50,039 bases of DNA. Origin: Sphingomonas sanguinis. GTDB lineage: Bacteria; Pseudomonadota; Alphaproteobacteria; Sphingomonadales; Sphingomonadaceae. Shown in pieces: positions 8,654 to 16,985 of the stretch. The first letter of the stretch is position 1. Each line of letters begins with the position of its first letter. The stretch covers positions 1-50,039 of the forward strand of contig NZ_LDTE01000051.1 of assembly GCF_001476905.1 (NCBI RefSeq), in the 5' to 3' direction. A program made the translations under genes and the position numbers. The notes under the pieces were generated by a model. It saw nothing but the letters and a program-made list of their open reading frames with translations. It was not told the origin of the DNA and did not search any database.

Positions 8654-8743
8654 ATGTCCGTAGCCGATCTGTGCCTGATCCTGGGCGTCGTCATAGCCTT
8701 CGCGACCTTAGTCGTGAAGATTATCGACGTTCGCAACAGGTAG
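8654..8743 (+). CDS. 29-residue hydrophobic membrane peptide
   Basis: A short gene with a well placed ribosome binding site (AAAGGA, 6 nt before ATG) encodes MSVADLCLILGVVIAFATLV followed by a basic tail ending in DVRNR. Residues about 5-24 form one membrane helix and the C-terminus is positively charged. Size, single helix, charged tail and a strongly structured 3' region are all traits of type I toxin peptides of the holin-like (Hol-Tox) and Fst classes. The resemblance is structural only; I cannot show homology. It could equally be a small regulatory membrane protein. The start, Shine-Dalgarno site and lack of another good frame make it probable that it is translated. Confidence 0.6.
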   Translation: MSVADLCLILGVVIAFATLVVKIIDVRNR

Positions 8744-8753
8744 GGTGCCCGGC

Positions 8754-8819
8754 GGGGCTCGGGCTGCAACCTGGGCCCCAAAGGCATTTGAGCCCCGGCC
8801 GCTGCAACAGCCGGGGCTC
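8754..8819 (+). terminator. Structured 3' region of the membrane peptide gene
   Basis: A perfect 10-bp stem (GAGCCCCGGC at 8790-8799 with GCCGGGGCTC at 8810-8819) encloses a 10-base loop. A second copy of GGGGCTC at 8754-8760 can pair with the same GAGCCCC, giving two mutually exclusive folds. No T-run follows, so this may be a regulatory structure or an antisense RNA region and not a simple terminator. Confidence 0.5.
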
Positions 8820-9030
8820 TACAGAAAGGCGGATGTCCTCGCCTCCTCTCCATATACACTAAAAGTGCAAAAATTCAATTCCGGCGATGGGCGCTGCACC
8901 GCGCCCCACATCGTATCAAACGATACCCAATCCCCATATTTCCCGCTAAGCGCTGGTCCATCACAGCATAGCCATGCGACCCGCCAGCGCATCGTCGCGC
9001 GCCGGGTCGCCCGACCGGACCTGAAGACCT
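8820..9030. promoter_or_regulatory. Upstream region of putA
   Basis: This stretch holds no gene that I can support. The segment around 8850-8880 (ATATACACTAAAAGTGCAAAAATTCAATT) is clearly AT-richer than its surroundings and is the likely promoter area for putA. No Lrp-type putR regulator is divergently encoded here, as is often seen beside putA elsewhere. Confidence 0.35.
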
Positions 9031-11997
9031 ATGACCTCTGCCGTTACCGCCGACGCGCGCAAGACCATGAAATCGCTGTACCGCGCGCCCGAACCCGATG
9101 TCCTGAAGCCGCTGCTCGACCGCGCCGCCGCGACGCCGGAGATGCGCGAGCGGATCATGGTCCATGCCTCCGGCCTGCTCGCCGATCTGCGCGCGGCGCA
9201 GAATCGCGGCTGGGTGAACCAGTTCCTCCAGGAATATCGCCTCAATTCGTCCGAGGGCGTGGCGCTGCTCAGCCTTGCCGAGGCGTTTCTGCGTGTGCCC
9301 GACCCTGAGACCGCCGATCTACTGATCGCCGACAAGCTCGGCGAGGCGGACTGGCGCGCGCATACCGGGCGGTCGGCGTCGAAGCTGGTCAACTCCGCCA
9401 CTTGGGGCCTGGTCGTCGGCCGCGCGCTGGTGGGTGAGGGCGAGGCGGGGCCGCTCAAGCGGCTGCTGTCGCGCGCGGGCGAGCCCTTCGTGCGCCAGGC
9501 GGTCGGTGCCGCGATGCGGATGATGGGCGAGATCTTCGTGATGGGCCGCACCATCGAAGAGGCCATGCGCCGTATGAAGAAGCCCGAGAACAAGGGCTTC
9601 ACCGCCAGCTTCGATATGCTGGGCGAGGCCGCCCGCACGCATGAGGATGCCGAGCGCTATTTCCAGGCCTATGTGAAGGCGATCGACGCGGTGGGTTCGG
9701 ACCCGGCGGCGGGCCATTCGATTTCGGTCAAGCTGTCGGCGCTCCACCCGCGCTACGAACTGCCGCGCGCGTACGAGTGCGTGCCAGCACTCACCGACAT
9801 GCTGGCGCAGCTGGCGCGGCAGGCGGCGGACAAGGGCATTGCGCTGACCGTCGATGCCGAGGAGTCCGAAAGGCTGGAGATGAGCCTCGACATCATCGGC
9901 GGCGTTGCGGCGCTCCCGGCGCTGAAGGGCTGGGACGGCTTCGGCATGGCGGTGCAGGCCTATGGCAAGCGCGCGCGCGCGGTGATCGCCTGGGCCAATG
10001 GCCTCGACCGGATCATGAACGTGCGCCTAGTCAAGGGTGCATACTGGGACAGCGAGATCAAGCGCACCCAGGTCGAGGGGCTAAACGACTATCCGCTGTT
10101 CACCCGCAAGGCGGCGACCGACGTGTCCTATCTGGCGGTCGCCAAGGACATGCTGGCGGCCGAGAATATCCGCCCCGCCTTTGCCAGCCACAATGCGCTG
10201 ACCGTCGCGACGATCCTCGAATGGGCGGGCAACAGCCACGACTTCGAGTTCCAGCGGCTGCACGGCATGGGTGACGGCCTGTACGAGCGGCTGGTGCGCG
10301 AGCATGGTCACAAGTGCCGCATCTATGCGCCGGTCGGCGGGCATCGCGACCTGCTGGCCTATCTCGTCCGCCGCTTGCTGGAGAATGGCGCGAATTCCAG
10401 CTTCGTGCACCAGCTCGCCGATGCGCGGCTGACCGAGGCGGAGATCCTCGCCGATCCGGTCGCCAAGATCGCCGCCGTCGGTGGTGCGCGTCACCCGAGC
10501 ATCCCGCTGCCCGTCGACCTGTTTGCACCGGGCCATCGCAACTCGACCGGCATCGACCTGAGCGATATCGCGACGCTCGACGCCACGGTGAAGGCGGTCA
10601 ACGCGCCCGCTGTGAAGCCGGTCGCCGCCACCGCCGATGTCGCGTCGCTGGTCGCGCGGGCCCAGGCAGCCTTCCCGACCTGGAACGCGACGCCGCTCGA
10701 TACCCGCGCCAGCGTATTGGAAAAGCTGGCCGACCTGCTGGAGCAGGATCGTGAGCGGCTGATGGCGATCCTGGTGCAGGAGGCGTTCAAGACCATCCCC
10801 GACGCGATCGGTGAGGTCCGCGAGGCCGCCGATTTCTGCCGTTACTATGCGCAGCAGGCCCGCGCGCGGCTGGGTTCGGTCGAGCTGCCCGGACCGACGG
10901 GCGAGCGCAACACGCTGCACCTCGAAGGGCGCGGCGTCTGGGCGACGGTCGCGCCGTGGAACTTCCCGCTGGCCATCTTCCTCGGCCAGACGGTGGCGGC
11001 GCTCGTGACCGGCAACACCGTCGTCGCCAAGCCCGCGCCACAGACGCCCGCCATCGCGCAGGCGGCCGTCGAACTGGCGTACCGCGCGGGCGTTCCGCGT
11101 GACGCGCTGCTGCTCGCGGTCGGCGGGCCCGATGTCGGCCAGGCGCTGACCGAGGATCACCGCATTGCGGGCGTCGCCTTCACCGGCTCGACCGCCACCG
11201 CCAAGCGGATCGCGCGGACCCTGGTCGCGGACGACGATCGCCCGATCGTGCCGCTGATCGCCGAGACCGGCGGCATCAACGCGATGATCGTCGATTCGAC
11301 CGCGCTGCCCGAACAGGTGGTGGCCGACGTCATCACCTCGTCCTTCCGCTCGGCGGGGCAGCGTTGCTCGGCGCTGCGCCTCCTGCTCGTGCAGGCGGAT
11401 GTCGCGGACAATGTCATCGAAATGCTGAAGGGCGCGATGGAGACGCTGGTGCTGGGCTCCACCGGCAATCCGGCGACCGATGTCGGCCCGGTGATCGACC
11501 GGGCGGCCTATGACAAGCTGATGGCCTATCGCGCCGACATGGTCACGCAGACGATCAAGACGCTCGACGCGCCTGCGGATGGTCTGTTCGTGCCGCCGAC
11601 GCTGATCCGGCTCGACCGCGTGGAAGACCTGACCCAGGAATGGTTCGGCCCGATCCTGCACGTCGCGACCTGGGAAGCGGGCACCCTGTCCGAGACGATC
11701 GCGAAGGTGAACGCCAAGGGTTACGGCCTGACCATGGGTCTGCACAGCCGCATCGCGCGGGCGGGCGAGGTGATCGAGGCGGAAGCGGCGGTCGGCAACC
11801 TCTACATCAACCGCTCGATGATCGGCGCGGTGGTCGGCAGCCAGCCCTTTGGCGGCGAAGGACTTTCCGGCACCGGACCGAAGGCAGGCGGACCGCATTA
11901 CCTGTACCGCTTCTGTGCGGAGCGGGCGGTGTCGGTCGACACGACCTCGGCGGGCGGCAACGCGACGCTGTTGTCGCTGGACGAAGGCGGGATCTGA
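9031..11997 (+). CDS. putA: Bifunctional proline dehydrogenase / glutamate semialdehyde dehydrogenase
   Basis: Oxidises proline to glutamate in two steps: an FAD-dependent proline dehydrogenase barrel feeds a membrane quinone, then an NAD-dependent aldehyde dehydrogenase completes the reaction. At 988 residues it is a short-form PutA. The N-terminal arm leads into the dehydrogenase barrel (about 60-480), followed by the aldehyde dehydrogenase domain (about 520-975) with APWNFPLAIF, the catalytic Glu745 (IAETGGINAMIVDS) and nucleophile Cys779 (SAGQRCSALR). There is no N-terminal ribbon-helix-helix domain, so unlike the E. coli protein it cannot repress its own gene. The start has only a weak ribosome binding site, but no earlier in-frame ATG exists. 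Confidence 0.97.
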   Translation: MTSAVTADARKTMKSLYRAPEPDVLKPLLDRAAATPEMRERIMVHASGLLADLRAAQNRGWVNQFLQEYRLNSSEGVALLSLAEAFLRVPDPETADLLIADKLGEADWRAHTGRSASKLVNSATWGLVVGRALVGEGEAGPLKRLLSRAGEPFVRQAVGAAMRMMGEIFVMGRTIEEAMRRMKKPENKGFTASFDMLGEAARTHEDAERYFQAYVKAIDAVGSDPAAGHSISVKLSALHPRYELPRAYECVPALTDMLAQLARQAADKGIALTVDAEESERLEMSLDIIGGVAALPALKGWDGFGMAVQAYGKRARAVIAWANGLDRIMNVRLVKGAYWDSEIKRTQVEGLNDYPLFTRKAATDVSYLAVAKDMLAAENIRPAFASHNALTVATILEWAGNSHDFEFQRLHGMGDGLYERLVREHGHKCRIYAPVGGHRDLLAYLVRRLLENGANSSFVHQLADARLTEAEILADPVAKIAAVGGARHPSIPLPVDLFAPGHRNSTGIDLSDIATLDATVKAVNAPAVKPVAATADVASLVARAQAAFPTWNATPLDTRASVLEKLADLLEQDRERLMAILVQEAFKTIPDAIGEVREAADFCRYYAQQARARLGSVELPGPTGERNTLHLEGRGVWATVAPWNFPLAIFLGQTVAALVTGNTVVAKPAPQTPAIAQAAVELAYRAGVPRDALLLAVGGPDVGQALTEDHRIAGVAFTGSTATAKRIARTLVADDDRPIVPLIAETGGINAMIVDSTALPEQVVADVITSSFRSAGQRCSALRLLLVQADVADNVIEMLKGAMETLVLGSTGNPATDVGPVIDRAAYDKLMAYRADMVTQTIKTLDAPADGLFVPPTLIRLDRVEDLTQEWFGPILHVATWEAGTLSETIAKVNAKGYGLTMGLHSRIARAGEVIEAEAAVGNLYINRSMIGAVVGSQPFGGEGLSGTGPKAGGPHYLYRFCAERAVSVDTTSAGGNATLLSLDEGGI

Positions 11998-12043
11998 TCG
12001 TTATTCTCCCTTCGTCCGCCATGGGAGGGCGGGCGAGGGGGGA

Positions 12044-13096
12044 ATGATGAATTGGCGGAGAACGCGCGCCGTTGCCGTGGCGCTGATGCTGGTGGTCGGC
12101 AACTGGTCTGGCGGCGCGATGGCGGCCGATCCGGCGCCCACGTCGAACAGCGCCGAGGCGCAGTTGCGCGCGCTCGAGCAGGGCCTGCACAAGCAGACGG
12201 GTGACGTCGTGATCGCCCCTGCCAAGGCGACGCTGCATCTGGGCGACCACTATTATTTCCTGCCCGCCGACGATGCCAAGAAGGTGCTGACCCAGGTCTG
12301 GGGCAACCCGGCCGATGCGGTCAGCGACGTGTTGGGTCTGGTTCTGCCTAAGGGAACCACGGCGTCGGACAATGTCTGGGGCGCGGTCGTGACCTATGAC
12401 GACACCGGTTACGTCAGCGACAAGGACGCCGCCGAACAGGATTACGACAAGGTCCTGTCCGACATGCGCGACGCCGCCAAGGAGCGGAACGAGGAGCGCA
12501 AGAAGCAGGGCTTTTCGGCGGTCCAGATCGTCGGCTGGGCTCAGCCTCCGTCCTATGATGCCAAGGACCATTCGCTGGTCTGGGCGCGCCAGCTGAAGTT
12601 CGAGGGCAGCAAGGGGCCGGACTCGCTCAACTATGACGTGCGGCTGCTCGGGCGGCGCGGGGTGCTGAGCCTGAATATGGTTTCCGACATGGCGCATCTG
12701 TCCGAGGTGCGCGCGGCGGCGGCGGAGTTCGGTCGTGCGGCGAGCTTCGACCGGGGCGAGACTTATGCCGATTACGACGCCTCGACTGACAAGACGGCCG
12801 AATATGGTTTGGCAGGCCTGGTCGCGGCTGGCGTCGGCGTGGCGGCGGCCAAGAAGCTGGGGCTGCTCGCGATCATTCTGGGCTTCGGGAAGAAGTTCAT
12901 CGTCCTGATCGTCGCGGCGGGCATGGCGGTGATGCGCTGGGGCCGCAAGCTGTTCGGCCGCAAGGAGGCGGAGCAGAGTGGGGAGGGCGAAGCGGCCCCC
13001 GCTGATACCGCCTTGCAAGCCGAGCATCCGAACGCCCTATCCTCAGAGGCTCCGGCCGCGCCAAAGCCCGCCGAGGATCAGCCGCCAGCGGCCTGA
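12044..13096 (+). CDS. DUF2167 family membrane-anchored protein
   Basis: A 350-residue exported protein of the DUF2167 family (COG4714), of unknown function. It has a signal peptide (about 1-27 from ATG at 12044), a large soluble domain (about 35-250) with VLGLVLPKG and a conserved IVGWAQPPSYDAKDHSLVWA segment, and two closely spaced hydrophobic stretches (about 258-275 and 280-300) before a Pro/Ala/Glu-rich tail. It starts 46 nt after putA behind a strong GAGGGGGGA ribosome binding site; a second ATG follows at 12047. It could be co-transcribed with putA. It converges on the mechanosensitive channel gene and overlaps it by 19 nt. Confidence 0.8.
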   Translation: MMNWRRTRAVAVALMLVVGNWSGGAMAADPAPTSNSAEAQLRALEQGLHKQTGDVVIAPAKATLHLGDHYYFLPADDAKKVLTQVWGNPADAVSDVLGLVLPKGTTASDNVWGAVVTYDDTGYVSDKDAAEQDYDKVLSDMRDAAKERNEERKKQGFSAVQIVGWAQPPSYDAKDHSLVWARQLKFEGSKGPDSLNYDVRLLGRRGVLSLNMVSDMAHLSEVRAAAAEFGRAASFDRGETYADYDASTDKTAEYGLAGLVAAGVGVAAAKKLGLLAIILGFGKKFIVLIVAAGMAVMRWGRKLFGRKEAEQSGEGEAAPADTALQAEHPNALSSEAPAAPKPAEDQPPAA

Positions 13097-14250
13097 TGCA
13101 CCTCGACCGGCTGAACCTGCGGATAGGGCATGACCAGCGTCCCGTCCGGCGCGGCGGTGTAGGTGGTCTGGGTGGGATAGGGGATGGAAATCCCCTCCTC
13201 GGCGAACCGCTTCATCAACGTCACCAGCACCCGGTTGCGTGTGGCGTGCGCGGTGGCCCAGTCGTCGCCGGGCACGTCGAATTGCAGCACGAAGTCGAGG
13301 CTCGACGCGCCGAAGCTCTCGAAGCTCGACCGTGCGACCTTGCCGCCCTCCGCCTCGACGATCTCGGTCAGCATGTCCGGCACGCGCGCCAGCGTCTCGG
13401 GCGGGGTTTCATAGGCCACGCCGATGGTCAGTGACAGGCGGATATGGTGGCGCACCGTCTGGTTCTGGATTTCCTTGTCCAGCAGGTTGCGGTTCGAGAT
13501 GATTCGCAGCTCGCCGGTAAAGGCGCGGATGCGGGTGGATTTCAGGCCGATCGCCTCGATGATGCCGGTGGTATTATCATAGGCGATCTTGTCGCCGCGC
13601 CGGAACGGCCGGTCGAAGATGATGGCGAGGGCGGCGAACAGATCGCCGAAGATCCCCTGCGCCGCCAGACCGATGGCGATGCCGCCGACACCCAGACCCG
13701 CGACCAGGCCGGTGACGTTGACGCCCAGATTGTCGAGCACCACGACCAGCGCGATGGCGAAGAGCACCGCCGTCACCAGCAACCGGATCAGCCCCATCGC
13801 CGACAGCAGCGCCTCACCCGAATAATGTTCGGACTGGGTACGATGCTCGATCGCGCCCAGGATCAGCTCGCGTGCCCAGATCGCGGCCTGGAAGGTGCTG
13901 GCGATGGTGAAGAGGAAGCTGATCGTTTTGGCGACCTCGCCCGGCGCACCCGCATAGCCCGCGACCAGTTGCGCGGCGAGCGTGACGATGAAGAACAGGT
14001 TGGTGCGCGCAATGGCATGGCCCAGGATCACACCCCAGCCGCCCGCAAAGCCGGGGCGGCTGCACAATTTGTCGCCTAGCTTGCGCACCCAAAGCAGCGC
14101 CAGCACGATGACCGCGCCGAACCCGATCGCGATCAGCACCTTCAGCCAGTAATGCTGGACCCACCAGGAGGTGGCGTTGATGATGCCGCCGACCTGATCG
14201 GGGATGCGGGAGCCGTCGAAGATCGGCGCCTTGGGCGAGGATTTCGCCAT
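13078..14250 (-). CDS. MscS-family mechanosensitive ion channel
   Basis: A small-conductance mechanosensitive channel homologue that would release solutes on osmotic down-shock. The 390-residue protein has four or five predicted membrane helices in its first 200 residues. The pore-lining helix is clear from its Gly/Ala pattern (LVAGLGVGGIAIGLAAQ), followed by the MscS beta domain (FRRGDKI...) and the alpha/beta C-terminal domain with DFVLQFDV. The start has a clear AAGGAG ribosome binding site. It lies head to tail with the topoisomerase IB gene 25 nt upstream, so the two may share a transcript; this pairing has no obvious functional reason. Confidence 0.92.
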   Translation of the reverse strand: MAKSSPKAPIFDGSRIPDQVGGIINATSWWVQHYWLKVLIAIGFGAVIVLALLWVRKLGDKLCSRPGFAGGWGVILGHAIARTNLFFIVTLAAQLVAGYAGAPGEVAKTISFLFTIASTFQAAIWARELILGAIEHRTQSEHYSGEALLSAMGLIRLLVTAVLFAIALVVVLDNLGVNVTGLVAGLGVGGIAIGLAAQGIFGDLFAALAIIFDRPFRRGDKIAYDNTTGIIEAIGLKSTRIRAFTGELRIISNRNLLDKEIQNQTVRHHIRLSLTIGVAYETPPETLARVPDMLTEIVEAEGGKVARSSFESFGASSLDFVLQFDVPGDDWATAHATRNRVLVTLMKRFAEEGISIPYPTQTTYTAAPDGTLVMPYPQVQPVEVHQAAGG

Positions 14251-14275
14251 GGGGACTCCTTGGAAATCGGGGCGG

Positions 14276-15277
14276 TCAGGCCGCCTTGGTCGCCGGGGTT
14301 CCGGCTTCGAGAAACGCGATCAGGCCGCATTCGACACGCGACAGCCCGGCGCGGGCGCGGGGCAGGCGCAGGGTTTTGCGAAACGCCGCCTGCCCATCCT
14401 TGACGAGCGCGATCAGCGAGGGGTGGACATAGGACTTCCGCGCGATGGCGGGGGTGTTGCCGAGCTTTTCGACGACCGGCTCCAGCATGGCCTTCAGGCT
14501 GAGGTCCGCCTCGGCCAGTGCCAGCGCCTCGAACGCGGCGACGCTGGCGGCCCAGGTGCGGAAATGCTTAGCGGTGAAGTCGCAGCCCGTCGCCTCGCGG
14601 ATATAGGTGTTGACGTCCGACGAGGAGACCGGGTTCGCCTCGCCATCATCATCGACCCAGGCGAAAAGATGCTGCTCGTCCAGATCCTGGCAGCGCTTCA
14701 CGAAGCTGGCGAGCGAACGGTCGGTCAGGGTCAGGTCGCGCATCTTTCCGGACTTGCCGCGGTAGCGCAGCCGTAGCGTCGTACCCTTCACCTGGCCATG
14801 GCGCTTGCGCAATGTCGTTGCGCCGAAACTCTTGTTGGTCGCGGCATAGGCTTCGTTGCCGACGCGCAAATGGCCGTTGTCGAGCAGCCGGACGACGGCG
14901 GCGACCGCGCGCTCCTTGCACAGGCCGCGCTTCTTCAAATCCGCTTCGACGCGCTTGCGCAGGGCGGGGAGCGCATGGCCGAACTCGACGCAACGCTCAT
15001 ATTTGGCGGCGTCCTGCGCCTCGCGGAAGTCGGCGTGATAACGATATTGCTTGCGACCCTTTTCGTCCCAGCCGACCGCCTGGATATGGCCATTGGCGCG
15101 CGGGCAGAACCAGGCGTTCTTATAGGCGGGGGGCAGGCCGATCTTGTTCAGCCGATCGATCTCGTTGGTGTCGGTGATCCGCTCGCCCTTGGTCGTCCAA
15201 TAGGCCCATTTCCCCCGGACCTTGGTTCGGGTGATGCCGGGCTTGCTGTCGTCGCAATAGACTAATCGGGTGGCCAT
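14276..15277 (-). CDS. DNA topoisomerase IB (poxvirus-type)
   Basis: Relaxes supercoiled DNA by nicking one strand through a 3'-phosphotyrosyl link, with no need for ATP or magnesium. The 333-residue length matches bacterial poxvirus-like topoisomerase IB. The catalytic set is visible: Arg138 (HLRVGNEAY), Lys175 (YRGKSGK), Arg240 (KHFRTWAAS) and the nucleophile Tyr283 (ARKSYVHPSL). The start at 15277 is preceded by GAGAGAGAG; another in-frame ATG at 15295 lacks a good site. It diverges from the DJ-1-like gene across a 123-bp gap. Such enzymes are accessory in alphaproteobacteria and are often near stress genes. Confidence 0.95.
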   Translation of the reverse strand: MATRLVYCDDSKPGITRTKVRGKWAYWTTKGERITDTNEIDRLNKIGLPPAYKNAWFCPRANGHIQAVGWDEKGRKQYRYHADFREAQDAAKYERCVEFGHALPALRKRVEADLKKRGLCKERAVAAVVRLLDNGHLRVGNEAYAATNKSFGATTLRKRHGQVKGTTLRLRYRGKSGKMRDLTLTDRSLASFVKRCQDLDEQHLFAWVDDDGEANPVSSSDVNTYIREATGCDFTAKHFRTWAASVAAFEALALAEADLSLKAMLEPVVEKLGNTPAIARKSYVHPSLIALVKDGQAAFRKTLRLPRARAGLSRVECGLIAFLEAGTPATKAA

Positions 15278-15400
15278 CGCTCTCTCTCGGGTCATCTTTG
15301 CAAATGCGTCGCTGGTCGCTTCGTTCCGGAACGGCCGATGCGGTCGGTGGTTCTGCAAGTGCCTTTCCCCCGAGGCGTTTCCCGACAGGAGTATTCCATC

Positions 15401-15973
15401 ATGGCCGATCTTTCCCAGGCACGCGTCCTGATGCTCGCCGCCGACGGTTTCGAGACCGTCGAGCTTTTTGAACCGCGCAAGGCGCTGGAGGCGGCAGGCG
15501 CCAAGGTGCGACTGGCCTCGCTCAAGTCCGACCCGATCCAGGGCATGGAAGGCGACATCAACAAGGCTGAGACGGCGACGCCGGACCTGACCGTCGATGA
15601 GGTCGACACCGACGATTACGACGCGCTCGTCATCCCCGGCGGCACCTGCAACCCCGACAAGCTGCGCCTGAACGAGCGCGCGGTCGAGATCGTCACCGAG
15701 TTCATGGAGGACGACAAGATCGTCGCCGCCATCTGCCACGGCCCCTGGCTGCTGGCCGAAGCCGATGTGATCGATGGTCGCCGCCTGACCAGCTATCCTT
15801 CGATCCGCACCGACCTGTCCAATGCGGGCGCGGATGTTGTCGACGAGGAGGTCGTGGTCGACGGCAACCTGATCACCAGCCGCAAGCCGGACGACATCCC
15901 CGCCTTCAACAAGGCGATCCTGACTGCGCTGGAAGAAGAGCTGGCCGACGAGGAAGAGACCGAAGAAGCCTGA
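15401..15973 (+). CDS. DJ-1/PfpI superfamily protein
   Basis: A 190-residue cytoplasmic protein of the PfpI/DJ-1 type. Relatives have been described as cysteine peptidases, glyoxalases or deglycases, and the true reaction is disputed. The nucleophile elbow shows Cys112-His113 in AAICHGPWLL, and Glu18 (ADGFETVE) is the partner acid expected near it. The C-terminus is very acidic (EEELADEEETEEA). The start at 15401 has an AGGAG ribosome binding site 10 nt upstream. It is divergent from topoisomerase IB, and the two may share a stress-responsive promoter region; that is inference. Confidence 0.9.
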   Translation: MADLSQARVLMLAADGFETVELFEPRKALEAAGAKVRLASLKSDPIQGMEGDINKAETATPDLTVDEVDTDDYDALVIPGGTCNPDKLRLNERAVEIVTEFMEDDKIVAAICHGPWLLAEADVIDGRRLTSYPSIRTDLSNAGADVVDEEVVVDGNLITSRKPDDIPAFNKAILTALEEELADEEETEEA

Positions 15974-16058
15974 TCCCAGCACGGGACGATCTGGGGCGTC
16001 GCATCCGGCCATCGTGCGTGGCAGGATGCGGCGCCCGCTTGTTTTTCAGGATGATGCC

Positions 16059-16985
16059 ATGCGTCTGGTTCCGCTGCTGCTCCTCGGTCTGACCTCCGGC
16101 GTCGCGCTGGCGCAGGGGACGACGCAGCCCTTCATGGTCGGCGGGCGCGGCTTTGCGAGCCTTCAGGATGCGCTGAACGCGATCGGCGATGGTGAGGGCA
16201 CGGTCCGCATCGCGCCGGGCACCTACCGCGAATGCGCGGTGCAGAATGCCGGGCGCGTGACCATCACCGCGACCGAGCCGGGCAAGGTAATCTTCACCCG
16301 CATCGCATGCGAAGGAAAAGCGGCGCTGGTCCTGCGCGGACGCGGCGCGCAGGTCGACGGCATCGTCTTCAGCCATATCGAGGTCGGCGACGGCAATGGC
16401 GCGGGCATTCGCATCGAAAAGGGTCCGCTGGTCGTCAGCAATGCGATGTTCCTCGACAGCCAGTCGGGTATCCTGTCGGCGGAGGACCCAAACGGCACGG
16501 TCGTGATCGACCACTCGACCTTTTCGGGGCTGGGCCACGACCCGACCGGTTACGGCGCGCACAGCATCTATATGGGCCGCTACAAGAGCCTGAAAGTCAC
16601 CAATTGCCGTTTCGAGCGCGGGCAGGGTGGTCATTACGTTAAGACCCGCGCACCCTATGTCGAGGTGCTGGACAGCAGCTTCGACGACAGCCACGGCCAT
16701 ATGACCAACTATATGATCGACCTGTCCAATGGTGCGAAGGGGCGGATCGCGGGCAACGAATTCGTCGACGGCCGCGACAAGGACAATCACTCGACCCTGA
16801 TCACCGTCGGACCGGAGGGGGCGAAGAATGATTCCTCCGGGCTGGTGGTCGAAAACAACCGCGCGCGACTGGCGCCGGGGGCGGACTATAAGCCGGTTTT
16901 CGTCGGCAACTGGTCGGGCGAGCCGCTGGTGATCCGCGGGAATATCCTGGGGCCGGGCATCACGCCGACGGCGCGGAAGTTCTGA
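16059..16985 (+). CDS. Secreted right-handed beta-helix protein
   Basis: A 308-residue exported protein with a signal peptide (about 1-18) and a parallel beta-helix fold, recognised by repeated short strands ending in Asn or Asp (for example VSNAMFLDSQSGI, VTNCRFERGQGG, VLDSSFDDSHG). This fold is typical of polysaccharide lyases, epimerases and surface proteins. I do not see a catalytic motif that fixes a reaction. The start at 16059 has CAGGA upstream and opens the signal peptide; the frame also runs back to 16014. It converges on the O-ligase gene with a 26-nt overlap, so an interaction with the same surface glycan is possible but unproven. Confidence 0.75.
   Translation: MRLVPLLLLGLTSGVALAQGTTQPFMVGGRGFASLQDALNAIGDGEGTVRIAPGTYRECAVQNAGRVTITATEPGKVIFTRIACEGKAALVLRGRGAQVDGIVFSHIEVGDGNGAGIRIEKGPLVVSNAMFLDSQSGILSAEDPNGTVVIDHSTFSGLGHDPTGYGAHSIYMGRYKSLKVTNCRFERGQGGHYVKTRAPYVEVLDSSFDDSHGHMTNYMIDLSNGAKGRIAGNEFVDGRDKDNHSTLITVGPEGAKNDSSGLVVENNRARLAPGADYKPVFVGNWSGEPLVIRGNILGPGITPTARKF

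Noticed and set aside
9031..9180. Possible DNA-binding domain at the PutA N-terminus
   Set aside because: There is no ribbon-helix-helix pattern and the protein has the length of short-form PutA proteins without it.
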